Source: Sterolibacterium sp052034445 (GTDB taxonomy: Bacteria; Pseudomonadota; Gammaproteobacteria; Burkholderiales; Rhodocyclaceae). From it: 6,413 nt of DNA. Below, one piece after another: positions 1 through 6,394 of this stretch (positions are counted from its first letter, which is position 1; the number at the start of each line of letters is the position of its first letter). The stretch covers positions 1-6,413 of the forward strand of contig JBPOIN010000204.1 of the NCBI GenBank assembly GCA_052034445.1. Reading direction: 5' to 3'. Made by a program: the position numbers and the translations under genes. Under the pieces are notes generated by a model, which did no database searches, was not told the DNA's origin, and saw only the letters and a program-made list of their open reading frames with translations.

Positions 1-16
1 TGATAAATCCAGTCAT

Positions 17-20
17 GGAG
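17..20 (+). promoter_or_regulatory. Ribosome binding site of the PAS gene
   Basis: GGAG lies 7 nt before the ATG at 28, a normal Shine-Dalgarno distance. It supports the ATG at 28 as the true start. The window begins only 27 bp upstream, so the promoter, or an upstream gene in the same transcript, cannot be seen. Confidence 0.6.
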
Positions 21-27
21 AAACCCC

Positions 28-546
28 ATGAAATACAAGATTCAACCTACCGACAATGAAATCCGCATGCGCGAAAATGATTTCATCGTTTCGAAGACGG
101 ATCTCAAAGGACGCATCACCTATGGCAATCGAACTTTCATCGAGTTTTCCGGCTATACCGAGGCCGAACTGCTCGGTGCGCCACATAACCTGATCCGCCA
201 CCCCGACATGCCGCGCGGCGTGTTCAAATTCCTCTGGGATACGCTGGAACAAAAGCGCGAATGCTTCGCCTACGTCAAGAACCTGACCAAGACCGGCAGT
301 TTCTACTGGGTGTTCGCCAACATCACGCCCAGCCACAACGCCCGGGGGCAGGTCGATGGCTATTACTCGGTACGCCGGGCGCCGAAGCCGGCGGCGATCA
401 CGAAAATCGCCGCCATCTACAAACTCATGCTGGCCGAAGAACAACGCGCCGGCGTGCGCAGCGCCTGCGACGCATCGCTGGAATTACTCTCCAAGACACT
501 CGCCGACCAGGGTCTGAGCTATGAAGAATTCATCCTTGCGCTCTAG
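28..546 (+). CDS. Aer-type PAS domain protein, predicted FAD-binding energy/redox sensor (CetB-like)
   Basis: A 172-residue soluble protein with no signal peptide or membrane segment. One PAS domain fills about residues 10-118, followed by a helical tail (about 120-172). From residue 23 to about 101 it aligns without gaps to my recollection of E. coli Aer. It shares N34, the SGYT turn (41-44), PHN (52-54), RHPDMP (57-62), W70, VKN (83-85) and YWV (93-95). In Aer, Arg57, His58 and Asp60 are known to be needed for FAD binding, and all three are present here at the same numbers. Aer Trp79 is Cys79 here. Unlike Aer, the chain stops after the PAS domain and has no HAMP or signalling domain. The chemotaxis receptor gene follows with a 26 bp overlap, so this protein probably senses redox or electron transport state and passes the signal to that receptor in trans, as CetB does with CetA in Campylobacter. 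FAD binding and the partnership are inferred. Confidence 0.9.
   Translation: MKYKIQPTDNEIRMRENDFIVSKTDLKGRITYGNRTFIEFSGYTEAELLGAPHNLIRHPDMPRGVFKFLWDTLEQKRECFAYVKNLTKTGSFYWVFANITPSHNARGQVDGYYSVRRAPKPAAITKIAAIYKLMLAEEQRAGVRSACDASLELLSKTLADQGLSYEEFILAL
508..513 (+). promoter_or_regulatory. Ribosome binding site of the chemoreceptor gene, inside the PAS gene
   Basis: CAGGGT ends 7 nt before the ATG at 521 and lies within the last codons of the PAS gene. It supports the overlapping start at 521 and suggests the two proteins are translationally coupled and made together. Confidence 0.5.
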
Positions 547-1996
547 GGCCACGGCCTGCATTGGCCTGTTCTGTGCATTGTTGACGCTGGCCTGCCTGCA
601 CAGCGGACTGCGCAGTGGCTTCGACTGGATGCTCTTGCTGTTGCTGCTGACCGGAGCGATCAGCGGCGCCCTGCATCTGCGCCGACTCAACGCCGACGCA
701 GCGCTGCTCAAACAGCTCGAACAGGCGGTTGCCGCAGCCGCCGGCGGCAACCTGGGAAGCCGCATCACGGGCATTCACGACGCCAATGAAATCGGCAGCG
801 CATGCTGGCATGTCAACGATCTGCTCGACCAGATCGAGGCAAACTTTTCCGAACAACAAAGAGCACTCCAGGCCGCCAGCCATGGACATTTTTCCCGCAA
901 AGCCCAGGTGGCCGGTTTGCACGGCATGTTCCGGTCTTCCCTTGAAACCGCCAATCAATCGATCAGCGTCATCGAGCAAAACGCGCTTCTCGAACACCGC
1001 AACAAGCTGATGTCCAACATCGCCGAGCTCAACACCAGCCATCTGCTGGTCAATTTGCGCATGACCCAGACCGATCTGAATGGCATCGCCTCCGCCTCGG
1101 AGGATCTCGAACGTCTGTCACGCACCAACGTCGTCGACTCGGAGGCCAGTCAGGACCAGGTGCTGACCATTACCCATGCATTACAAACCATTGCCGAACG
1201 CATCGACCAAAGCAACACGCGCATTCATGAACTCAACCAGCTCACGGAAGAGGTCTGCCGCTCGGTGACGGTGATTTCGGATATCGCCGATCAGACCAAT
1301 TTGCTGGCCCTCAATGCCGCCATCGAAGCCGCGCGCGCCGGTGAGCAGGGGCGCGGCTTCGCCGTGGTTGCCGACGAAGTGCGCAAGCTCGCGGAAAAGA
1401 GCAAACAGGCCTCGCACGCCATCTCGGCCGTCATGAACACGCTGAGCCAAAGCGCCAGCGCGATGCTCCAGGACGCCGAAACCATGCGCAACATGGCGCA
1501 TGATTCGCGCGCCAGCGCCCAGGGGGCAGAACAACGGTTCATGTCGATGGCCATCAACGCGCGTCAGGCGCTCGACAAAATTGCTTACACAACCGACATG
1601 AGCGCCAGCTCGCTGGCCAAGGTGGATGTGTTGTATTACAAGCAGAACGTGTATATCGGCATCATCGAAGGCAAGGTTTCCGAAGAAACCCGCACCATCG
1701 TCGAAACGGACGAACATGAATGCCGCTTCGGCAAGTGGTATGACAGCAAGGCCGGCGACCCGACATTTGCCAACCTGTCAGCCTATCAGGCCATTGCCGA
1801 ACCCCATCGCCAACTACACTTGCAATTCCGTCAGGCGCTGACACTTTCGGCCAAGGACTGGAAAAACAGCCTCGAGCTACGCGACGAGATCTTCCAGCAT
1901 CTGGCCATCGCCGAGGAGGCCGGCGCGGAAATCTTCCGCCTGCTCGACGAAATGGTGGCGCAACGCAACACGCAGGTTTCGGAAGTGTTCTTCTAG
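521..1996 (+). CDS. Methyl-accepting chemotaxis protein with membrane hairpin, HAMP and C-terminal CZB domain
   Basis: A 491-residue chemoreceptor, predicted to signal through CheW/CheA to the flagellar motor. Two hydrophobic helices (about 10-27 and 34-51) are joined by only about six residues, so it has no periplasmic ligand domain. Residues about 52-108 look like a HAMP domain and about 110-152 like a second, degenerate HAMP. The signalling coiled coil (about 165-355) has the conserved tip at about 254-295, with IADQTNLLALNAAIEAARAG and then GRGFAVVADEVRKLAEKS. A CZB domain follows (about 360-450) with the CRFGKWY motif (C401) and H429/H433 spaced as HxxxH. The family's first His ligand, in a KxDH motif, is replaced: the sequence reads KVDV, so V370 takes its place. 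The C-terminus (SEVFF) is not the NWETF-type CheR/CheB docking pentapeptide. The gene overlaps the PAS gene, and together they resemble CetA/CetB. An aerotaxis or redox role is inferred. The CZB domain suggests input from zinc or oxidants. Confidence 0.93.
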   Translation: MKNSSLRSRATACIGLFCALLTLACLHSGLRSGFDWMLLLLLLTGAISGALHLRRLNADAALLKQLEQAVAAAAGGNLGSRITGIHDANEIGSACWHVNDLLDQIEANFSEQQRALQAASHGHFSRKAQVAGLHGMFRSSLETANQSISVIEQNALLEHRNKLMSNIAELNTSHLLVNLRMTQTDLNGIASASEDLERLSRTNVVDSEASQDQVLTITHALQTIAERIDQSNTRIHELNQLTEEVCRSVTVISDIADQTNLLALNAAIEAARAGEQGRGFAVVADEVRKLAEKSKQASHAISAVMNTLSQSASAMLQDAETMRNMAHDSRASAQGAEQRFMSMAINARQALDKIAYTTDMSASSLAKVDVLYYKQNVYIGIIEGKVSEETRTIVETDEHECRFGKWYDSKAGDPTFANLSAYQAIAEPHRQLHLQFRQALTLSAKDWKNSLELRDEIFQHLAIAEEAGAEIFRLLDEMVAQRNTQVSEVFF

Positions 1997-2056
1997 CCAG
2001 CACCAAACGAATCGGCGCCGGGAGAAATCAAGCGCGCGGCAGAATCTTCCAAGCAC
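1997..2056. other. Convergent intergenic gap between chemoreceptor gene and hemY
   Basis: Sixty bases separate the two stop codons. The only symmetry I see is a short palindrome, CGGCGCCG, near 2013-2020. No GC-rich stem followed by a T-run is visible on either strand, so there is no recognisable intrinsic terminator. Transcripts may end by Rho or read into the opposing gene. Confidence 0.5.
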
Positions 2057-3223
2057 TCAGCACTGCGCTGCAGCGCGATAGTGCCGATTCGCCTCGGCAT
2101 CGCGCTGCAGCTCATCGCAGAGCTGCGCGAGTGCAAGATGCGCGGCACGCGATTCCTGCAATGCCAGCGAAGCCTCCAGGTAACTCTGCGCCTTGCCCCA
2201 CAGCTGCTGCTGCCGGCACAATCGACCCAGCGCCAGCAGCAGTTGCGCATCGCGTGGCTGCTGCTTGAGCCACTCTTCGGCACGCGCGATGCGCCCCAGC
2301 ACATCGCCGCCCTGACAATCGGCGTAAATTTGCAACAAGCCCGAATCCCACTCGGTATCCAGCGCTTCTTCCAGGATTTCCTGCGCAGCGCGGCAATCGC
2401 CAGCGGCGATCAGCAGACGTGCAACCTCGCCCGCCAGACGCGCGGCGCTGCGATCCGCCCCCGACATCGAGCGCCAATAGGCAGCCAGGCGCTCGGCATT
2501 CGAGTTCATGCCGAGCAGGATTTCCCGATGCGCGCGCAAACGCAGCGGCGCAGCCTGTGCAGCGCTCAGTGCGCGATGCTTTTCAAGCTGACGCACGAGG
2601 CGCACCACCGCTTCCCAGTTACCCAGCGCATGCTGAGCGCGCAAGGAATAGCGCAATGCCGCAATGTGCCGCTGGCCGGTTGCTTCCAGCAAATCCAGAA
2701 CTTGCTGCGCCTCGGCATAACGATGCGCATCGAGATGCAGTTTGGCCTCGGTCATGAGGCGTGCGTTGCGGCTCTCGTCATCGTGCGCATGGGCACGCCG
2801 CAACCATTCGGCGCTGCGCCGTTCATCGCGCATGGCGCTGGCCGCGCGCGCCGCGACGAGCGCGCTGAGCCCCGGCGCATAACCGGCGTCATGTGCGCTG
2901 GCGGCGCTCTTCAGCGCATGGCCATAGCGCCCTTCATAGCTGTAACGCAGCGCCGTACCGAGCGCCTGCTCGGCCTGCTCGCGCCGCCGCCGCGCCCGGT
3001 ATTCGCGCACGCGCTGCGGCAGACCCAGCGTATGCGCCACGGCGCGCACGAACAGATACAGCACAAAAAAGCCCGCCACCTGCAACAGCAGCAGCAGATT
3101 CAGCGACAGCTCGACACGCCACGGATGCAGCACCAGCAGCACATAGCCATCGTTGAAGCGCGCCGCCAGCGCCAGTCCGACGGCCAGCGCACCGAGCGTC
3201 AGCAACCAGAGCAGGGCGCGCAT
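2057..3223 (-). CDS. hemY: HemY: membrane-anchored TPR protein of haem biosynthesis
   Basis: A 388-residue protein with the HemY layout. Two N-terminal membrane helices (about 2-21 and 40-63) flank a short segment containing GYVLLVLHPWRVELSLN, matching the conserved HemY N-terminal domain. A basic stretch (RVREYRARRRR, about 72-82) and a long alpha-helical region with TPR-like repeats follow, for example around 170-220 and 335-385. The usual length is about 390-420. The start is ATG at 3223-3221, sharing its A with the hemX stop (TAATG); a GGGA about nine bases upstream can serve as the ribosome binding site. It is the last gene of hemCDXY. The Proteobacterial HemY family is essentially a scaffold or assembly protein of late tetrapyrrole synthesis. 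It is not the FAD-dependent protoporphyrinogen oxidase also called HemY in Bacillus, and no dinucleotide-binding motif is present. Its precise function is not settled. Confidence 0.93.
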   Translation of the reverse strand: MRALLWLLTLGALAVGLALAARFNDGYVLLVLHPWRVELSLNLLLLLQVAGFFVLYLFVRAVAHTLGLPQRVREYRARRRREQAEQALGTALRYSYEGRYGHALKSAASAHDAGYAPGLSALVAARAASAMRDERRSAEWLRRAHAHDDESRNARLMTEAKLHLDAHRYAEAQQVLDLLEATGQRHIAALRYSLRAQHALGNWEAVVRLVRQLEKHRALSAAQAAPLRLRAHREILLGMNSNAERLAAYWRSMSGADRSAARLAGEVARLLIAAGDCRAAQEILEEALDTEWDSGLLQIYADCQGGDVLGRIARAEEWLKQQPRDAQLLLALGRLCRQQQLWGKAQSYLEASLALQESRAAHLALAQLCDELQRDAEANRHYRAAAQC

Positions 3224-4302
3224 TATTTCGTATCCCGCGTGAGCTTGAAGTTGCGGATGCTGCCCAGCGTCTCGTTGAGCGTTGGCAGTTCAAGGCTCAG
3301 GTCAGCATTCGACAGGCTCTTGAGCGTGGTCACGGCGCCTTCGACGGGTTTTTCGCGCATGTCGAAATAGCGCTGCAACCAGTTCTGCGCCTGTTTCAGA
3401 TCCTCGCGGTAAGTCTTGCCGTCACGCTGCAACAACGCGAGACGTGCATTGACCAGGCGCAGCTTGAGATTCTCGCGCAGGAAGAACACCTGGCTCGGCG
3501 CCAGCAGCGCGGCCTCCGGCTGATCGATGCGTTCGACGCGAATCAACTGCTTGAGTTCGGTCCACAGTTCGCGCCCGAGCTGCTCCCAGTAGCTGGCCTG
3601 CGGCTCGATGCGCAACGGTTTGACGCCCGGTTCGGCGCGCGCACGTTGCTCGAAGGCCAGTGGCAGGGTATCGACCGCGGCAACCACGCTATCCAGCTTG
3701 AGCGCGATGCCCGGCACGTCGGCCAACGGCAAGGCCTTGAGATGCTCTATGTCGCGGTTGATGAGCTTGCGCAGCGGCATCCAGTGCGCCTGTCCGGAAC
3801 GCGCCAAACGCGTATCAGCGCCCTGCAGGGCGATCAACGCCGCCTCGACATTACCGGCCAGCTGAAGTTGCTGGGCGGCGATCGAAACCGATTGATCGAT
3901 CTCAGCCAGCAAGCGCTCGTCGCGGCTGCGCGACAGCTCCTGATACATGTTTTCGAGCGCGGCCTGCTGGCCCTGCGCCTCGGCCTGACGCGCTTCGAGA
4001 ACGCCGGTCTTGGCCGCCAGCGCCTGCAGCATTTCCTGATTCTGCTTCGCCAGCGTGCGACTCTCGCGGGCCAGCACCTCGCCATCGGCGAGACGCCGCG
4101 CCAGCTCCTGCTGCAGGTCACCGAGCCGCTCGCGCGTCTCGATCCATTGCCAGCCCAGCAGCAGCAAGGCCAAGGTCGCCACCAGTACCGAGGGCCGCTG
4201 CAACGCCGAACCGATGCGTTGCCAAGCCGCCGGCCTTGCCGGTTCGGGCAGTGCCAGCGCGGTTTGCGCCGCCTGCTCATTCTGCGCGTTCACATCATTC
4301 AC
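3223..4302 (-). CDS. hemX: HemX: single-pass membrane protein of the haem operon (annotated as uroporphyrinogen-III C-methyltransferase-like)
   Basis: From the GTG at 4302 this is a 359-residue protein. It has a short cytoplasmic N-terminus rich in Ala, Gln and Pro, one membrane helix (about 39-55, VLVATLALLLLGWQW), a long coiled coil (about 60-130, many Gln/Glu/Ala heptads) and a helical C-terminal domain. This is the HemX family pattern. No SAM-dependent methyltransferase domain is visible, so the common label uroporphyrinogen-III C-methyltransferase probably does not describe an activity of this protein. An open frame continues upstream to an ATG at 4386, but that start would overlap hemD by 92 nt. 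The GTG at 4302 is preferred because AGGG lies 8 nt upstream and the overlap with hemD falls to 8 nt (GTGAATGA). GTG at 4311 is possible but poorly spaced. It overlaps hemY by 1 nt. The role is inferred to be structural: holding haem pathway proteins at the inner membrane. Confidence 0.88.
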   Translation of the reverse strand: MNDVNAQNEQAAQTALALPEPARPAAWQRIGSALQRPSVLVATLALLLLGWQWIETRERLGDLQQELARRLADGEVLARESRTLAKQNQEMLQALAAKTGVLEARQAEAQGQQAALENMYQELSRSRDERLLAEIDQSVSIAAQQLQLAGNVEAALIALQGADTRLARSGQAHWMPLRKLINRDIEHLKALPLADVPGIALKLDSVVAAVDTLPLAFEQRARAEPGVKPLRIEPQASYWEQLGRELWTELKQLIRVERIDQPEAALLAPSQVFFLRENLKLRLVNARLALLQRDGKTYREDLKQAQNWLQRYFDMREKPVEGAVTTLKSLSNADLSLELPTLNETLGSIRNFKLTRDTK

Positions 4303-5137
4303 CAGATTCACCCTGCCCTGAGTTCGCGCCGGACACTGGCCCGGCTGATTGGTCCGCCATTGTTTTTTCCGCACACTGCTGCGCAAAGTAAGCCGTCATC
4401 CCCGCCAGCACCCCCGCATCGCCCGGCCCGGTCGCCACCACGCAGGCGAGTCCAAGACTGTGCGCTTCGGCAACGATGCGCGCATGCGGCGCGAATACCG
4501 CCGTGAGCCGCAACCGCTCCCGGCAAGCCGGATCCAGCATCTGCCAGAGATTGCGCAGGCCCTCGCTGCTGGTAATGACAAAAGCATCCATCGAAGCCTT
4601 TGCCCACAACGCCCGCAAGGGTTCCAGATCAAGCTGCGGCACTGCGCGATGGTAGCACGTGACATACTCCAGCGTCGCGCCGCGCGCCTGCAGAGTGTCG
4701 CCGAGCAGCTCGCGCCCGCCGTCGCCGCGCAGGATCACCACGCGCTGGCCCTGCATGCGCTGCAGATCGGGCAGTTCGAGCAAGGCTTCGGAGTCGAAAC
4801 GTTCGCGCGGCGCGATCACATCGCGGATACCGAAGCGCGCCAGGGCACGTTCGCTGCTCAGGCCGAGCGCCGCAACGCGCAAGCGCGATGGCCAGGGACG
4901 CTGCGCCGTGATCACGCCCAGTGCGTGATTCACGGCATTCGGACTCACGAACACGGCCAGATCGAAATCGTCGAGGCGCGCCGCCAGATCATGCAGCGGC
5001 TGCAGATCGACGAGCGCCTGGATCGCCAGCACCGGAAAGCGCACCGGAATGCCGCCCAGCGCACTGATCGAGTCGGCAAGCGGCGTGGCCTGCTCGGCCG
5101 GCCGCGTGATGACGATGTGCCGTCCCGCCAGCGTCAT
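4295..5137 (-). CDS. hemD: Uroporphyrinogen-III synthase
   Basis: A 280-residue enzyme that closes hydroxymethylbilane to uroporphyrinogen III while inverting ring D, the common precursor of haem, sirohaem and cobalamin. HemD sequences are poorly conserved, but the family landmarks are here: ITRP near the N-terminus (10-13), FVSPNAV (63-69), ILRGDGGRELL (about 145-155), a YHRAVP strand, ITSSEGLRNLW and the C-terminal ATGPGDAGVLAGM. The two-lobed fold is implied by the repeat-like strand motifs. It is slightly longer than the usual 245-265 residues because of a hydrophilic tail (about the last 20 residues, rich in Ser, Gly and Gln) that coincides with the start region of hemX. ATG at 5137 follows the hemC stop by 7 nt with no strong Shine-Dalgarno, which points to coupling to hemC translation. 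The hemC neighbour makes its substrate. Confidence 0.95.
   Translation of the reverse strand: MTLAGRHIVITRPAEQATPLADSISALGGIPVRFPVLAIQALVDLQPLHDLAARLDDFDLAVFVSPNAVNHALGVITAQRPWPSRLRVAALGLSSERALARFGIRDVIAPRERFDSEALLELPDLQRMQGQRVVILRGDGGRELLGDTLQARGATLEYVTCYHRAVPQLDLEPLRALWAKASMDAFVITSSEGLRNLWQMLDPACRERLRLTAVFAPHARIVAEAHSLGLACVVATGPGDAGVLAGMTAYFAQQCAEKTMADQSAGPVSGANSGQGESGE
4311..4314 (-). promoter_or_regulatory. Ribosome binding site deciding the hemX start
   Basis: On the minus strand AGGG (4314 to 4311) sits 8 nt before the GTG at 4302. A second AGGG (4319 to 4316) is only 4 nt from the alternative GTG at 4311. The spacing favours 4302 as the start. The site lies inside the end of hemD, so ribosomes finishing hemD could restart on hemX. 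Confidence 0.5.
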
Positions 5138-5144
5138 GAAGAGT

Positions 5145-6137
5145 TCAGCCCGGAGTGCGGGAAATCGGCGTCATGGCCTCCAGCACGGCGGCCAGATCGG
5201 CCAGAATGCCTTCGGCGCCCTGGGCGCGCAATTCGACGACCAGCTGGTTGCCGAGCGCCTCGGGATCGGCGCTGCTGCCGCGCAGTTCGGCGCGCGCAAA
5301 ACGCTGGCCGTCAGGGCTGGCGACAAAACCGCGCAGCCACATCCGCCCTCCGTCCTGCATCTCGGCCTGCATCTCGGCATAAGCGCCCAGCGGCACTTCG
5401 CAACTGCCCGCCAGCGCACGCGACACGGCGCGCTCGGCGCGCACGCAGGCCGCCGTCGCCGGATCGTTGAGCGGCGCCAGCCAGGCCGCAACTTCGGGCC
5501 GCGCGGACAACGCCTCGATGCCGATCGCCCCCTGCCCGGCGGCCGGCAGCGAGAGCTCAGCCGGCAGCACCGCGCGGATGCGCTCACCGAGGCCCAAACG
5601 CTTGAGGCCCGCCGCCGCCAGAATGATGGCGTCGTATTCGCCGCCATCGAGCTTGCGCAGGCGCGTGTCGAGATTGCCGCGCAGGCTGGTCACCGCGAGA
5701 TAGGGGAAGTTCGCATGCAGCTGCGCCTCGCGGCGCAGACTCGACGTGCCGACCACCGCACCGGGCGGCAGATCGGCGAGGTTCGCATACTTGTTCGAGA
5801 CAAAGGCGTCGAGCGGCACTTCGCGCTTGCCGATGGCGACCAGCGCGAACTCCGGCTCCATCTGCATCGGCACATCCTTCATCGAATGCACGGCAATATC
5901 GGCGCTGCCGTCGAGCAGCGCGGTTTCGAGCTCCTTGACGAACAGCCCCTTGCCGCCGACCTTGGCCAGCGGACGATCGAGAATCTGGTCGCCGCGCGTG
6001 GTCATGCCCAGCAACTCGACGCGCGTCGCCGGATACTGCGCCTGCAGCAACGCGCGCACATGCTCGGCCTGCCAGAGAGCCAGACGCGACTCGCGCGTGG
6101 CGATGACGATACGCTCGGGGGGATTGATTGTGCTCAC
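5145..6137 (-). CDS. hemC: Porphobilinogen deaminase (hydroxymethylbilane synthase)
   Basis: A 330-residue cytoplasmic enzyme that joins four porphobilinogen units into hydroxymethylbilane on a covalent dipyrromethane cofactor. Diagnostic motifs are IATRESRLALWQAEHV (11-26), the TTRGDQ motif, KGLFVKELE, AVHSMKDVP (82-90) with the catalytic Asp88, GTSSLRREAQL, LRGNLDTRLRKLD, AAAGLKRLG, and AGSCEVPLGAY, where Cys246 carries the cofactor. The length matches the family (about 310-330). The start is a GTG at 6137-6135 with GGAAG 4 nt upstream, a close and rather weak ribosome binding site. No in-frame ATG lies close upstream. As first gene of hemCDXY it controls entry into tetrapyrrole synthesis, and its product feeds HemD, encoded 7 nt downstream. 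All key residues are intact. Confidence 0.97.
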   Translation of the reverse strand: MSTINPPERIVIATRESRLALWQAEHVRALLQAQYPATRVELLGMTTRGDQILDRPLAKVGGKGLFVKELETALLDGSADIAVHSMKDVPMQMEPEFALVAIGKREVPLDAFVSNKYANLADLPPGAVVGTSSLRREAQLHANFPYLAVTSLRGNLDTRLRKLDGGEYDAIILAAAGLKRLGLGERIRAVLPAELSLPAAGQGAIGIEALSARPEVAAWLAPLNDPATAACVRAERAVSRALAGSCEVPLGAYAEMQAEMQDGGRMWLRGFVASPDGQRFARAELRGSSADPEALGNQLVVELRAQGAEGILADLAAVLEAMTPISRTPG

Positions 6138-6189
6138 GACGCTTCCGATGAATGAACGGGGAGAAAAAACGCGGCGGAGATGGCGGATT

Positions 6190-6207
6190 TTCAGGCAAAA
6201 CCCTGAA
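6190..6207. repeat. Inverted repeat in the hemC leader
   Basis: TTCAGG (6190-6195) and CCTGAA (6202-6207) form a perfect 6 bp inverted repeat around a 6 nt loop. It lies in the presumed untranslated leader of hemC, about 53 nt before the GTG start. No T-run follows on the minus strand, so it is not an intrinsic terminator. It could be an RNA hairpin or a protein site, or chance. Confidence 0.4.
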
Positions 6208-6232
6208 TTTCAGCCGCGCTGACCAAGCGGCA

Positions 6233-6238
6233 ATTTTA
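6233..6238 (-). promoter_or_regulatory. Candidate -10 box for the hemC operon
   Basis: Read on the minus strand this is TAAAAT, five of six matches to TATAAT, in a short AT-rich patch within GC-rich DNA about 95 bp before the hemC GTG. At 17 bp spacing the -35 position reads GTCAGC, a poor match to TTGACA, so the promoter may need an activator or may be misplaced. Confidence 0.35.
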
Positions 6239-6241
6239 ACA

Positions 6242-6262
6242 CGCCAGCCGTGGCGGCTGACG
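6242..6262. repeat. Inverted repeat at the candidate hemC promoter
   Basis: CAGCCG (6245-6250) and CGGCTG (6254-6259) pair around a TGG loop. After one mismatch two more base pairs extend the symmetry to 6242-6262. The repeat covers the -35 and spacer of the candidate hemC promoter, where an operator could sit. No T-run follows on either strand, so it is unlikely to be a terminator. Confidence 0.4.
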
Positions 6263-6364
6263 GCCAAACGGAGGCAAAGGCGGGCTGGAGTCCATGTGCT
6301 TGTAGCGGGCCATCGGCGGCTTGCATGGCATGGATCTGTCTTCGATCCTTGTTATTCCATTTGG

Positions 6365-6394
6365 TTCACAGCAAAATGCGCGGATGAATACTAT
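6365..6394 (+). promoter_or_regulatory. Weak candidate promoter facing right out of the window
   Basis: TTCACA (6365-6370, five of six to TTGACA) and TACTAT (6389-6394, four of six to TATAAT) are 18 bp apart in the most AT-rich part of the right edge. It would serve a gene divergent from hemC beyond the window, which cannot be seen. Confidence 0.25.

Noticed and set aside
1..6. TGATAA at the very start, possibly the end of an upstream gene
   Set aside because: Six bases give no way to identify a reading frame.
3083..3099. CAGCAG-type short tandem triplets, also near 4155 and 638
   Set aside because: These encode runs of Leu in membrane helices (CTG/TTG codons), so they are explained by the proteins and not independent repeats.
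2081..3370. Long plus-strand open frame (429 codons) opposite hemY and the end of hemX
   Set aside because: It is exactly antisense to well-supported hemY. Its product is full of Arg and Gln with no recognisable domain, typical of a shadow frame in GC-rich DNA.
3646..4506. Plus-strand open frame of 286 codons opposite hemX
   Set aside because: Antisense to hemX; the composition reflects the complement of its coiled-coil codons.
4349..6155. Plus-strand open frames of 373 and 368 codons opposite hemD and hemC
   Set aside because: Both are antisense to genes with clear family motifs, and their products are Arg/Ala/Gln-rich without any domain.
5584..6267. Minus-strand open frame overlapping the hemC start in another frame
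   Set aside because: It runs through the conserved part of hemC in the wrong frame and is Arg/Ala-rich with no family signature.
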